Part shown: positions 16,937-26,358 of the stretch, piece by piece | How positions within the stretch are numbered: the stretch's first letter is position 1 | Layout of the letters: every line of letters starts with the position of its first letter | DNA from: Acidobacteriota bacterium | GTDB lineage: Bacteria; Acidobacteriota; Terriglobia; Versatilivoradales; Versatilivoraceae | Assembly (NCBI GenBank): GCA_028875575.1 | Contig: JAPPDF010000043.1 | Span: 1 to 57,322, forward strand | DNA length: 57,322 nt | Reading direction: 5' to 3' | Notes under the pieces: generated by a model | Told to the model about the DNA's origin: nothing | The model's input: only the letters and a program-made list of their open reading frames with translations | Database searches by the model: none | Program-made: the position numbers and the translations under genes

Positions 16937-17647
16937 ATGCTCGAAATCAGCCGGCTCTCCAAGGACTATCCGACACCGCGGGGCCCGCTCCATCTGCTCG
17001 AGAACGTCTCGCTATCCCTGGCCCGGGGCGAAGCCGCCGCCATCATGGGACCCTCCGGCAGCGGCAAGAGCACCCTGCTCTACATCCTCGGCACACTGGA
17101 GCCTCCGACAGCCGGTGAGGTGGTGCTGGAGGGATGCCATCCCTTCCAACTGGCGGAGCGGGATCTGGCCAGGTTCAGAAACCGCCACATCGGGTTCATT
17201 TTCCAGGACCACTGCCTGCTGCCCCAGTGTTCGGTGCTGGAGAACGTGCTGGCTCCGACCCTGATCGAGAAAGCAACCGAAGACTACCGGCAGCGAGCAC
17301 TGGAACTGCTGGACCAGGTGGGCCTCAGGGATCGGATGGACCACCGTCCCGCCGAACTCTCGGGCGGCGAGAAACAGCGGGTAGCCATGGCTCGCGCCAT
17401 GGTTCGAAAACCCTCGCTGCTGCTTTGCGACGAGCCGACCGGCAATCTGGACAGCCGCTCGGCAGCCTCGGTGGCCGACCTGCTGGTGGAGCAACACCGG
17501 CAGCATGGCTCCATTCTGCTGGTGGTAACCCACAGCCCGACTCTGGCCGCTCGCTTCCCGGTGCAATACCGGTTGACGGATCGGCAATTGGAGAAAGTGA
17601 TTAGCCGCCCCACCGTCCCCGACGACGGGACGGATCATACGGAGTGA
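16937..17647 (+). CDS. MacB/LolD-type ABC transporter ATPase
   Basis: A 236-residue ATPase of the LolD/MacB/FtsE class. Walker A GPSGSGKST (about 38-46), Q-loop FIFQDHCLLPQ, signature LSGGEKQRVAMARA, Walker B LLLCDEPTGNLD and H-loop VTHS are all intact. Its partner is the FtsX-type permease beginning 161 bp downstream, with a copy of repeat F in between. This class couples ATP hydrolysis to mechanotransmission across the membrane (lipoprotein release, toxin or antibiotic export) rather than classical import. The substrate is unknown. Confidence 0.93.
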   Translation: MLEISRLSKDYPTPRGPLHLLENVSLSLARGEAAAIMGPSGSGKSTLLYILGTLEPPTAGEVVLEGCHPFQLAERDLARFRNRHIGFIFQDHCLLPQCSVLENVLAPTLIEKATEDYRQRALELLDQVGLRDRMDHRPAELSGGEKQRVAMARAMVRKPSLLLCDEPTGNLDSRSAASVADLLVEQHRQHGSILLVVTHSPTLAARFPVQYRLTDRQLEKVISRPTVPDDGTDHTE

Positions 17648-17665
17648 AACAGGGATGCTTCAGAC

Positions 17666-17804
17666 GAGTGGAGAGTGAAAAGTGGTCGGTGGAACGCTTC
17701 GGGTGTGGCCAAGCGCTTGACGAAATGGTTGCACTACTTGAAGGACTGAACCGAGACCGCCCAGTTGCTTGACGTGTCGATCCCATTAACTAGCCACTAA
17801 TCAC
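17666..17804 (+). repeat. Dispersed repeat F, copy 2
   Basis: Starts GAGTGGAGAGTGAAAAGTGG and ends CTAGCCACTAATCAC. The centre resembles copy 3 (30187-30379): both keep AACGCTTCGGG/AGCGTTTCGGG and GAAGGACTG, and can be read as ERFGCGQALDEMVAL against ERFGNGQAPDELTAL. It separates an ATPase gene from its permease gene. Confidence 0.65.
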
Positions 17805-17808
17805 CAAA

Positions 17809-20800
17809 ATGGCCTCCCTCCCCCTGACGCGACGCAGCCTGGCCCACTACTGGCGCACGCACCTGGCGGTGGTGGCCGGCGTGGCCGTGGCGGTAGCGGT
17901 CCTGACCGGATCGCTGCTGGTCGGAGACTCCGTGCGCGGCAGCCTCAGGCAGCTGGCCCTGCAAAGGCTGGGCGCCGCCCACTGGGTGATTGCCTCGAGC
18001 ATTTTCTTCCGGGAGTCCCTGGCCGGGGATATGACCGCCCATCCGGACTTTTCCGGGTCCTTCGGCACCGTCTGCCCCCTTCTGGTTCAGGAGGGCCGGC
18101 TCACCCAGCCCGAGACCGGGCGCCGCGCCGCCGGCGTTTCGGTCTATGGAGTGGATGAACGATTCTGGGGATTTCAGGGCGTGGAGCCCGATCCGGACTT
18201 CGGTTCCGGCCCGCGGTCGGGCCGTCGGGTCCTGCTCAGCCCGGAGGCCGCCAGAGACCTGGGGGTCGAGCCAGGCAGCCCGGTTCTGCTGCGTCTGGAG
18301 CAACCCTCCAACGTGCCCCGCGATTCCTTGCACGGCCGCCGGGACCGGGTGGGACGAACCCTGCGCCTTTCGGTCAGCGGCATCCTCGAGCCCTCCCGCA
18401 TGGGCGAGTTTTCGCTGAGCCCCGGGCAGGGTCCGGTACGGGCCGTCTTCGTCCCCTTGCGTCGCCTGCAGCGGGATCTGGATGTCCCCAACCGAATCAA
18501 CACCCTGCTGGTCAGCCGAGCCGACCCGGGCCGGCAGCCGACCTCCGACCCGGTGCAACCGGACCAGTTGGCGGGAATCCTCCGGGACGTCTATTCACTG
18601 GAAGACACCGATCTGAAGCTGCGGGTACTGGACCGACAGCAGTGCCTGTCGGTCGAAACCGAGGGCACTCTCATCGGCGAGGGACTGGCCGACCACGTTC
18701 GCAATGCCGCAAATGCCCTGGGACTTCGCACCCGCTTCCTGTTCACCTACCTGGCCAATACCATCCGAGCCGGCGGCCGCGAGATCCCCTATTCGCTGGT
18801 GACCGGCCTCGACTTCCCATCCTTCGGCCTGCCGCCGACAAGTCCCGGCCGCGAACTGCCTCCGGTGGTGCTGAACCGATGGGCCGCGCAGGACCTGGAG
18901 GCGCGCCCCGGAGATCTGCTGGAGCTGGAATACTACCTCTGGGCCGAGCAGGGCCGGCTGCTGACCCGGTCCGCCAGGTTTCGTCTGAGCGACGTGGTCC
19001 CCATGGGAGGCTCGCTGGCAGACAGGGACCTGGCGCCTGCCTACCCCGGCATCACCGAATCCAGGACCCTGGTGGATTGGGATCCTCCCTTCCCCATGGA
19101 GTTGGGACGCATTCGTCCTCGGGACGAGGACTACTGGGAGGAATACCGCACCACTCCCAAGGCCTTCATCCCCCTGACGGTCGGACAGCAGCTGTGGCGG
19201 TCCCGCCATGGCCAATTGTCCTCGATCCGGGTCTACCCTCCCCCCGGGGCCCCGGCCGCTGGGCCGGAGGCGCTCCGGAGTCTTCGCTTACGCCTGGAAT
19301 CCGAACTCAAGCGCACCACCGATCCCGCCCAATTCGGATTCTCGTTGCGGTCGGTCGGAACTCAAGCCGAGCAGGCCTCGCGGGGAGTCACCGACTTCGG
19401 ACAGTATTTCGTCTACTTCAGCTTCTTCCTGGTGGTATCGGCCCTGCTGCTCACCAGCCTCTTTTTCAGGCTGGGGCTGGAGCAGCGTGTCCAGGAGATC
19501 GGATTGCTTCGAGCCCTGGGGTTCGACCCTGCCGGGATCCGCCGCCTGTTTCTCAAGGAAGGAGTTCTGCTGGCCGGGCTGGGCACGTTGTTGGGCCTGG
19601 CGGGGGCTCTGGGCTACACCTCCCTCATCATGCTGGGACTGCGCACCTGGTGGGTGGATGCCGTGGGCACCACCCAGTTGAGACTCCATGTCTCGGGCTT
19701 CTCCCTGTTGGCCGGCGGTTTGGGCGGGATCCTGACCGCCCTGATCTGCATCGCCTGGAGCCTGAGGAGGATGGTGTCCATCAGCCCGCGCAGTCTGCTG
19801 ACGGGCTCCTGGCTCTACCAGGAGGCCGGGCCGGTGGCTGCCTCGCCGGCTTCCGGCAAGAAGAGTGGGAAGAGCGGCGGCGTGGCGGAACGCTGGAGAT
19901 CCCGAAGCCGCCGGCGCAGCCCGGGCCGGAGCCGAACCGCCCTCCTGCTGGCCGCTGCGGCCGTGGGGTTCCTGCTGGCCAGCCTGGCCGGCGGGCTCAG
20001 CCGGGAGCTGGGCTTCTTTGCCTCCGGCAGCCTCTGCCTGCTGGCCCTGCTTGCCTGGCAGTCGGGATGGCTGCGACGGACGCGCCGTCCGATCCTGCAG
20101 TCCCAGGGCGGCTGGGGCGTATCCCGGCTGGGATTCCGAAACGCCACCATCCGTCCGGGCCGCAGCCTGCTGTGCATCGCGCTGATCGCTTCGGCCACCT
20201 TCATCATCGTCACGGTTGAAGCCTTTCGCCGCACCGACCGCTCCAGCCCTCGGGACCGCCAGTCGGGAACCGGAGGATTCGCCCTGGTGGCGGAATCCCT
20301 GCTTCCAGTCCACGACGACCCCAACTCCCCTTCCGGCCGGGAGGCGCTGAACCTGTCTTCAGACGACAAGGACGCCCTGGCCAAGGTCACCTTCAGCGCC
20401 TTTCGGCTGAGGCCGGGCGACGATGCCAGCTGTCTCAATCTCTATCGACCGTCCAGTCCCAGAATCCTGGGAGCTCCCGACTCCTTTCTCTCCCAGTCCC
20501 GCTTCCGGTTCCAGGCCACCCTGTCGGGTTCGCGCGAGCCCGAGAACCCCTGGCAGCTCCTGCACCAGGAGTTGCCGGACGGCGTCATTCCCGTCATCGC
20601 CGACGCCAACTCGATGCAGTATGTCCTCCACCGGCAACTGGGGGAAGAACTGGTCCTCAACGCCCAGGGAGAGGCGCCCCTGCGCCTTCGCCTGGTGGCA
20701 GCCCTGCAGGACAGCCTGTTCCAATCGGAGCTGATCATGTCGGAGAAGCACTTCCTCAGAGCGTTTCCGCGAATCGACGGCTTCCGTTTCTTTCTGGTGG

Positions 20801-21300
20801 ATACGCCCCCCGGAACCGGTAAGGAAATTACGGCGACGCTGGAGGACCGGCTCTCCGACTACGGATTCGACGCGGTTCCCACGGCCGTGAGGCTGGCCGC
20901 CTTTCATCGCGTGAACAACACCTATCTCTCCACCTTCCAGGCCCTGGGCGGCATGGGGCTCCTGCTGGGCACCTTCGGTCTGGGTGTGGTGCTGTTGAGA
21001 AACGTGCTGGAACGCCGCAGGGAATTCGCGCTGATGACGGCCGTCGGTTACCACTCCGGCCACCTGGCCCGACTGGTGATCTCGGAGAATTTCCTGCTGT
21101 TGGGTTGGGGCCTGCTGTTCGGGATCTTCTCGGCGGTGGTGGCCATCCTCCCGGCCTGGCGGTCCACCGGAGGACACCTCAGTCCGACGGCCCTGGCATG
21201 GCTGTTGCTGGCGGTCCTGGCCGCCGGCCTCATCTCCTCGCTGGCCGCCGTCCGGGCGGTGACACGGTCACCGGTGGCGCCGGCCCTGCGCGCGGACTGA
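17809..21300 (+). CDS. Giant FtsX-like ABC permease (two FtsX blocks)
   Basis: A 1163-residue inner-membrane permease containing two FtsX/MacB-type halves in one chain. An N-terminal membrane helix (about 20-42) is followed by a periplasmic domain of nearly 500 residues, then three helices near 530-655, a second anchor set near 710-800, a second periplasmic domain, and three closing helices near 1045-1150. This 10-helix plan matches the large duplicated FtsX permeases of the MacB type. It pairs with the ATPase immediately upstream. A Gly/Ser/Arg-rich basic segment (about 685-708) links the two halves and should be cytoplasmic. The transported or released substrate is unknown. Confidence 0.9.
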   Translation: MASLPLTRRSLAHYWRTHLAVVAGVAVAVAVLTGSLLVGDSVRGSLRQLALQRLGAAHWVIASSIFFRESLAGDMTAHPDFSGSFGTVCPLLVQEGRLTQPETGRRAAGVSVYGVDERFWGFQGVEPDPDFGSGPRSGRRVLLSPEAARDLGVEPGSPVLLRLEQPSNVPRDSLHGRRDRVGRTLRLSVSGILEPSRMGEFSLSPGQGPVRAVFVPLRRLQRDLDVPNRINTLLVSRADPGRQPTSDPVQPDQLAGILRDVYSLEDTDLKLRVLDRQQCLSVETEGTLIGEGLADHVRNAANALGLRTRFLFTYLANTIRAGGREIPYSLVTGLDFPSFGLPPTSPGRELPPVVLNRWAAQDLEARPGDLLELEYYLWAEQGRLLTRSARFRLSDVVPMGGSLADRDLAPAYPGITESRTLVDWDPPFPMELGRIRPRDEDYWEEYRTTPKAFIPLTVGQQLWRSRHGQLSSIRVYPPPGAPAAGPEALRSLRLRLESELKRTTDPAQFGFSLRSVGTQAEQASRGVTDFGQYFVYFSFFLVVSALLLTSLFFRLGLEQRVQEIGLLRALGFDPAGIRRLFLKEGVLLAGLGTLLGLAGALGYTSLIMLGLRTWWVDAVGTTQLRLHVSGFSLLAGGLGGILTALICIAWSLRRMVSISPRSLLTGSWLYQEAGPVAASPASGKKSGKSGGVAERWRSRSRRRSPGRSRTALLLAAAAVGFLLASLAGGLSRELGFFASGSLCLLALLAWQSGWLRRTRRPILQSQGGWGVSRLGFRNATIRPGRSLLCIALIASATFIIVTVEAFRRTDRSSPRDRQSGTGGFALVAESLLPVHDDPNSPSGREALNLSSDDKDALAKVTFSAFRLRPGDDASCLNLYRPSSPRILGAPDSFLSQSRFRFQATLSGSREPENPWQLLHQELPDGVIPVIADANSMQYVLHRQLGEELVLNAQGEAPLRLRLVAALQDSLFQSELIMSEKHFLRAFPRIDGFRFFLVDTPPGTGKEITATLEDRLSDYGFDAVPTAVRLAAFHRVNNTYLSTFQALGGMGLLLGTFGLGVVLLRNVLERRREFALMTAVGYHSGHLARLVISENFLLLGWGLLFGIFSAVVAILPAWRSTGGHLSPTALAWLLLAVLAAGLISSLAAVRAVTRSPVAPALRAD

Positions 21301-21420
21301 TTGCCCCCCGCCGGGACAAGGGCCCGGCGCCGCTGCAAGCGCACGCCTGTGATACCATGCGGGCGGCAAACGGTCCGGCCGCGGCAGTCCGACCGACCAC
21401 GCAACGGAAAGGAACCAAGC

Positions 21421-22194
21421 ATGAGCAATCAGTCGTTGTTCGATCTCTCGGGACGGGTGGCCCTGGTGACCGGAGGCAGCAAGGGTCTGGGCAAGGCCAT
21501 GGCGCTGGGATTCGCCCGAGCCGGAGCCGACGTGGTCATCAGCAGCCGTCACCAGGACGAGCTGGACAGGGCCCTGGTCGAGATCCTGGAGGGAACCGAC
21601 AGCAAGGGCCTGGCGCTGGTGGCGGACCTGACCCGGCGGGAGGAGGCCGAGGACCTGGCCCGCCGCACCCTGGAGGAAATGGGCCGGGTGGATATCCTGG
21701 TCAACAATGCCGGTTCCAACACTCCCTCGCTCATCGACGAGATCCGGGACGAGGACTGGGACCGGATCGTGGAACTGAACCTCAGCTCCTGCATGGTGCT
21801 GACACGCGCCCTGGTCCCCCAGATGAAGGAACGCCGCTGGGGCCGGGTCATTCACATCTCCTCCATCATGGGGCTGGGAGGCAAGTCCACCCGCAACGTC
21901 TACAATGCCACCAAGCACGGATTGATCGGCCTGTCCAAGGCCAATGCGCTGGACCTGGGTCCCTACAACGTTACCGTCAACTGCATCGCACCCGGTCCCT
22001 TCTGGACCGATCTGCCGGCGTCGCTGCTCAACGAGGACCAGAAGGCCGTCTTCGCCCGTCGAACGGCTCTGGGGCGCTGGGGCGAGTCCGAAGAACTCAT
22101 CGGTCCGGCCCTGTTGCTGGCCAGCGAGGCCGGCAGCTACATCACCGGGGAAACCCTGGTGGTCGACGGCGGCGTGATGATCAATACGCTGTGA
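21421..22194 (+). CDS. Short-chain dehydrogenase/reductase (SDR)
   Basis: A 257-residue classical SDR. Cofactor motif TGGSKGLGKA near residue 15, NNAG near 93, catalytic Ser in HISSIMG and YNATKHG (Tyr-x3-Lys), with the C-terminal family wording ITGETLVVDGGVM. The start at 21421 is set by AAAGGAA eight bases upstream; the frame extends further but without a site. It follows the permease after 120 bp and precedes the Tat-signal aminotransferase. Likely an NAD(P)-dependent oxidation of a sugar or hydroxy acid (gluconate 5-dehydrogenase-like); the substrate is not readable. Confidence 0.92.
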   Translation: MSNQSLFDLSGRVALVTGGSKGLGKAMALGFARAGADVVISSRHQDELDRALVEILEGTDSKGLALVADLTRREEAEDLARRTLEEMGRVDILVNNAGSNTPSLIDEIRDEDWDRIVELNLSSCMVLTRALVPQMKERRWGRVIHISSIMGLGGKSTRNVYNATKHGLIGLSKANALDLGPYNVTVNCIAPGPFWTDLPASLLNEDQKAVFARRTALGRWGESEELIGPALLLASEAGSYITGETLVVDGGVMINTL

Positions 22195-22324
22195 CCGGAC
22201 TGCATGGCGGACGCCCTCGGGACCGGCTGACCGGGTGATCCGCCAAAGCCGTCCCGTTTGCCGGCAGCGGGCTTGCGCCGCCCCTTTTCCGGAATGATCG
22301 GCTCCATGCCGGGGTGAACCCATC

Positions 22325-23596
22325 ATGACCGATTTGTCCCGACGCTCGGTCCTGCACAGGCTGGCCCAGGGAACCGCTTTCCTCTCGGCCGGCCTCCCCT
22401 CCCTTTCCGCCCTGACTTCCAGCCTGGGCGCCGCTCCCGACCATGAAGCCTTTTGGGAGATGGTGCGGCGACAGTTCCCCTTTCGCGAAGCCAGCGTCCC
22501 CATGAACGCCGCCAACCTATGCCCGGCTCCGCGGGTGGTCGCGGAAGCGGTAGTGGAACTCACCCAGGACATTGACGTCGACTGCTCCTTCAACAATCGC
22601 CGGAAGTTCACGACCATGCTGGAACTCTCCCGCAAGCAGGTCGCCGATCAACTGGGGGTGGACAGCGACGAGGTGGCCCTGGTCCGCAACACCAGCGAGG
22701 CCAACAACATCATCAACAACGGCCTTCCGCTCAAGGAGGGAGACGAGGTCCTGCTTTGGGGCCAGAACCATCCCACCAACAACGTGGCCTGGCAGGTGCG
22801 GGCCGCCCGCTTCCACTCAAGCGTCAAACGAGTCGAGACTCCCACCGAGCCCACCCGGATCGATCAACTGGTGGAGCCCTTCCAGGCGGCTCTGGGCCCC
22901 CGAACCAAAGTCCTGGCCCTGACTCATGTTTCCAACGTCAGCGGGGTGCGGCTTCCCATCCGCGAACTCTGCGAACTGGCCCACCGCCGAAATATCCATG
23001 TTCATGTCGACGGCGCCCAGACCTGGGGCGCTTTCAACCTCAATCTGAGGGAGCTTCAATGCGACTCCTTTGCGGCCAGCAGCCACAAGTGGTTTTGCGG
23101 CCCCAAGGAAGTCGGACTGCTCTACGTCAAGAGGAGCCGCATCGAGGAGATCTGGCCCAACCTGGTCTCGCCCGGCTGGGGGAGCGACGTGGATCCGGAC
23201 GTGAAAGGCGCCAGGAAGTTCGAATCCTTCGGCCAGAGGGACGACGCTCGACTGGCCGCGATCGCCACCACCGTCGATTTCCACCGCCGCCTCGGCTTCG
23301 ATCGAGTGGAGTCCCGGATCTTCGAGCTGGCCGGGGCGCTCAAAGCAGGGTTGAAGGCCGAGGGCTGCCGACTGGTCACTCCCGAGGACCCGGAACTGAG
23401 CGGAGGGGTCTGTATCATCCAGGTGCCGCCGGAAAAGCGCGGGGAGGTCTTAAACCGACTCTACACCCGCTACGGCATCGCCGGGTCTACCGCGGGGGGC
23501 TTGCGCCTGTGCCCCCACGTCTACAACACCATGGCCCACATCGACCGGGCCATTGGCGCCGTTCGGGAGATGCGCTCGATGATGGGCCAGGCGTGA
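22325..23596 (+). CDS. Exported class V aminotransferase-like PLP enzyme (Tat)
   Basis: A 423-residue fold-type I PLP enzyme of class V (cysteine desulfurase/isopenicillin N epimerase group). It opens with LSRRSVLHRL followed by a hydrophobic run, a twin-arginine signal, so the folded holoenzyme should be exported. PLP contacts are HVDGAQTWG (Asp229) and SSHKWFCGPKE with the Schiff-base Lys255, then KEVGLLY. Related Tat-borne members are annotated as aminotransferases of unknown role in Acidobacteria and Planctomycetes. The substrate is unknown. 130 bp separate it from the SDR upstream. Confidence 0.85.
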   Translation: MTDLSRRSVLHRLAQGTAFLSAGLPSLSALTSSLGAAPDHEAFWEMVRRQFPFREASVPMNAANLCPAPRVVAEAVVELTQDIDVDCSFNNRRKFTTMLELSRKQVADQLGVDSDEVALVRNTSEANNIINNGLPLKEGDEVLLWGQNHPTNNVAWQVRAARFHSSVKRVETPTEPTRIDQLVEPFQAALGPRTKVLALTHVSNVSGVRLPIRELCELAHRRNIHVHVDGAQTWGAFNLNLRELQCDSFAASSHKWFCGPKEVGLLYVKRSRIEEIWPNLVSPGWGSDVDPDVKGARKFESFGQRDDARLAAIATTVDFHRRLGFDRVESRIFELAGALKAGLKAEGCRLVTPEDPELSGGVCIIQVPPEKRGEVLNRLYTRYGIAGSTAGGLRLCPHVYNTMAHIDRAIGAVREMRSMMGQA

Positions 23597-23787
23597 TTTT
23601 TTGCGACGGGGTGTTGAAGGGTTGAGAGGAACGGCCCGTTTGGAGGTGTTGGGAAGGAGCAGCGCGGTTCGGAGCGAAGTTGTTAATCCGTTGCTGCGGG
23701 GTATTGTTGTTTTGGAAGGGCTGTGGGTACCGGGACGGGTGCTGCCTATTCGCCGCATTCGCGGCTAGGTTGACGCAGAACCCATAC

Positions 23788-23937
23788 GACCCCGGGCTGC
23801 CGCCCGGGGCTACACGAGGGCGCTGCTTCGCAGCTCTATAAGGATGGCTTGTAGTCAGCGTTTCCTTGCCTACCCACTCCAACCGCAGCTTCGCAGCTCT
23901 CCCTAAACCCACGACACTGCCGGGGTATAGGATTTTT
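23788..23937 (+). repeat. Inverted-pair repeat G, left copy
   Basis: About 150 bp with CCCCGGGCTGCCGCCCGGGG at the left edge, two GCAGCTTCGCAGCTCT-type palindromic units, ATAAGGATGGC and ACTGCCGGGG near the right edge. It recurs in inverse orientation at 28128-28279. It occupies the 449-bp gap 23597-24045, which otherwise holds no gene. Confidence 0.85.
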
Positions 23938-24045
23938 TTGAGTGTTCCTCTGACCCTAGCCGCAGGGATCCGGTTAGGCGTGTTTGCCGGTTCCGCACCT
24001 TGCCATTGGTGTAAGCCGGGCCCAAGCCAATCGAAACCGCATATC

Positions 24046-24843
24046 ATGAAGATCCCGGCAATAGTCTTCCCAACGCTGGTTCTGCTCGTGGGACTGGGTG
24101 GTTGTGCGGATTCGCCTTCGGTCGGGCAGCCCACCTATGTCGATCTGACCCATCCTTTTGACGAGCACACCATCTTCTGGCCCACCGAAGAGGGATTCTC
24201 CCTGGAGCGGGCCTTCCACGGCATCACCCCGGGAGGCTACTTCTACTCGGCCAACCGTTTCCGCACGGCTGAACATGGCGGCACCCACCTGGACGCTCCC
24301 ATCCATTTCTTCAAGGACAGGGAGACAGTGGACGAGATCCCGCTGGAGCGGCTGATCGCTCCCGGAGTCGTCATCGACGTCCGCGCCCAGTGCCGCCAAG
24401 ACCCGGACTACCAGGTTGGCATCGACGATTTTGGAGAGTGGGAAGAGCGCTTCGGCTCCCGCCTGGAGGAAGTGATCGTCCTGCTGCAAACGGGCTTTGG
24501 CGACTACTGGCCCGATCGGGCACGCTATCTGGGAACCGAGGAGACCGGGCCGGCGGCGCTACCCAAGCTTCACTTCCCGGGCCTGCACCCCGAGGCCGCC
24601 CGATGGCTAGTGGACCACCGCCGCATCAGGGCCATCGGGCTCGATACCGCCAGCATCGACTATGGCCAATCCAAGGACTTCAAGACTCACGTCATCCTGG
24701 CGGAACACAGCATCCCCATTTTCGAGAACGTGGCCCGAATCGACGAGCTGCCTCCCAGGGGTTTCACCATCCTGGCCCTTCCCATGAAAATCAAGGGCGG
24801 CAGCGGTGGCCCCCTGCGCATCCTGGCCCGCCTCGATCCCTGA
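24046..24843 (+). CDS. Cyclase/kynurenine-formamidase-family lipoprotein
   Basis: A 265-residue metal-dependent hydrolase of the cyclase family (PF04199 type). A lipoprotein signal with lipobox LGGC (Cys about residue 20) predicts anchoring in the envelope, which is unusual since KynB-like enzymes are generally cytosolic. The metal-binding motif HGGTHLDAPIHF is intact, followed by LLQTGFGDYW and IRAIGLDTASIDYG. The reaction is likely hydrolysis of an amide or ester bond. The ATG at 24046 has no strong ribosome site. It is convergent with the methyltransferase 21 bp away. Confidence 0.88.
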   Translation: MKIPAIVFPTLVLLVGLGGCADSPSVGQPTYVDLTHPFDEHTIFWPTEEGFSLERAFHGITPGGYFYSANRFRTAEHGGTHLDAPIHFFKDRETVDEIPLERLIAPGVVIDVRAQCRQDPDYQVGIDDFGEWEERFGSRLEEVIVLLQTGFGDYWPDRARYLGTEETGPAALPKLHFPGLHPEAARWLVDHRRIRAIGLDTASIDYGQSKDFKTHVILAEHSIPIFENVARIDELPPRGFTILALPMKIKGGSGGPLRILARLDP

Positions 24844-24864
24844 CCGAGCCGCTGCACCGTCCCA

Positions 24865-25452
24865 TCAACGTTCTTTCCGGGCCACCATCAGGTAGAGCTT
24901 GGGTTCGTCCCGATAGGTGATCACCTCCAGCCCCAGCGGCTGGAGCAGCGACTGGAACTGGGTGCGCTGGGGGAACGACTCAATGGCCAGGGGGCTGGTG
25001 CGGCGAAGCTCTTCCACGAATGCCCTGCCCTCGGGATGGCTCACCACCATGCGGCCTCCCGGCCGTAACATGCGGCTTAGATTCCTGCAGGCTCGGGGTT
25101 TGTCGGCGATGTTCCCGAACATGGCGTTCAGAAAGGCGACATCCACCGAGTCGTCTTCCAGTGGAAGATCGGCCACGTCCGAGTGAATGGTCTGAACCAG
25201 GGGATGTTTCTGCTGCAGCCGCTGCAACATTTTCTCGGCGATGTCGCAGGCGACGATACGGGAGGGATTGAAGGACTGGATTAGGGGGACGAGAACGCCC
25301 ACACCGGTTCCGATATCCAGCACCACTTCGCCGGGGTGCAACCCGGCCGCGCCGACCACCTCCGCCAGGCGTTCGATCACAGGCGCCGGCTGGGGCACAT
25401 CGAAGTCGCCCACCCGCTCATTGAAGTATTCACGTTGAGAGGGAGCAGCCAT
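24865..25452 (-). CDS. Class I SAM-dependent methyltransferase
   Basis: A 195-residue methyltransferase. SAM-binding motif I is VLDIGTGVGVLVPLI, with ACDIAEKML as motif II region, DVADLPLEDDSVDVAF as motif III/IV and LRPGGRMVVSHPEG after it. The ATG at 25452 is used as start; the upstream extension to 25557 has no homology character. Its first about 27 codons and upstream 58 bp are duplicated at 27908-28046, where the reading is interrupted after VIEG. The substrate is unknown. Confidence 0.88.
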   Translation of the reverse strand: MAAPSQREYFNERVGDFDVPQPAPVIERLAEVVGAAGLHPGEVVLDIGTGVGVLVPLIQSFNPSRIVACDIAEKMLQRLQQKHPLVQTIHSDVADLPLEDDSVDVAFLNAMFGNIADKPRACRNLSRMLRPGGRMVVSHPEGRAFVEELRRTSPLAIESFPQRTQFQSLLQPLGLEVITYRDEPKLYLMVARKER

Positions 25453-25510
25453 GACAGGAGAGCATGTCTCACCGAGGGGGAGCAACATTAATGGGAGAAA
25501 CGTGTTCGGC
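25372..25510 (-). repeat. 139-bp direct repeat, copy A
   Basis: Covers the first 27 codons of the methyltransferase and 58 bp ahead of it. The second copy, in the same orientation and of the same length, is at 27908-28046; my hand alignment finds about 16 differences, so they are about 88% identical. The segment between them contains an integrase remnant and an amine oxidase. Confidence 0.88.
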
Positions 25511-25710
25511 TTCTTGTGTTGTCTCTGATTGCCAGTAACTCCATCCGCTCGAATCATCCCTTATAACCCACTGCCATCCCCCATACAACGTGGGAATGGT
25601 TGATGTAGACGACTCCGCCCGACTGCTAACCAAAAGCAAGCCCGCCAGCCCCCATCCCCAAATGGCCCTTTCGTCCTCTTTCCTCCGCTCCGCCCGGAAG
25701 AAACGCCGCC

Positions 25711-26004
25711 GGCAACGACCTCAATCTCTTCGTCCAACCTACCGGAACCCGGAGTTGGATTCAACGCCTCGTGATCCGTGACCGCCACCGTGAGTTCGGA
25801 CTCGGCAGCCTCGCCCTGGTCTCCCTGGCAGAGGCTCGAGAGAAGGCGCTCGCCAACCGCAAGCTCGCCGGCCAGGGCGGGGATCCACTGGCGCAGAAGC
25901 GTCGCGCGGAGTGCATCCCCACCTTCGCCGAAGCTGCCACCCGTCTGCCGGAACAGTAGCAGGCCGGATGGCGCAACCGGGAACACGCCCGCGAGTGGCT
26001 GTAG
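25711..26004 (+). pseudogene. Decayed phage-type tyrosine integrase (Arm domain)
   Basis: Read in one frame this gives GNDLNLFVQPTGTRSWIQRL, then FGLGSLALVSLAEAREKAL, ANRKLAGQGGDPLAQKRR, IPTFAEAA, a stop (TAG at 25957), then QAGWRNREHAREWL and another stop (26002). This is the Arm DNA-binding domain and start of the core-binding domain of P4-type integrases. The catalytic C-terminal part is absent. No start codon context is visible upstream. The rest of 25453-26358 has no gene I can support. Confidence 0.82.
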
Positions 26005-26358
26005 AACTGAGGCGGACCAGACTGCCTCCCTTCCTCATGGTGTTCAAGACGCCGGCGGTGGCGCCGTATTGGACCTCGATGGGCTGCTCGGCACATCCGC
26101 AGCAGAGGCCGCCCACTCCATAAAAGAGTCGGTCTCCAGCCACATTGAACGGCACTCGTCTCAGTTTGGGATATCCAGTCGAACATTCACGTAACAGGCA
26201 CGTTATTAGACCGTTAATTCACTTTAAGTGCACCTTCTATTGTTAGCCTCCAGGTTCGATTTCTTTGAGAACAACTCTGCCAGGCAATCGGATCCAACAC
26301 TGTCAAAGTTGGACAAAGTAGCAGCCTCATTTCTTCGGTGCATTGCGAGAGCCATGCC

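Noticed and set aside
25561-26194. Minus-strand open frames in the integrase-relic region
   Set aside because: The frames have no recognisable domain and overlap the plus-strand integrase remnant, whose homology is much clearer.
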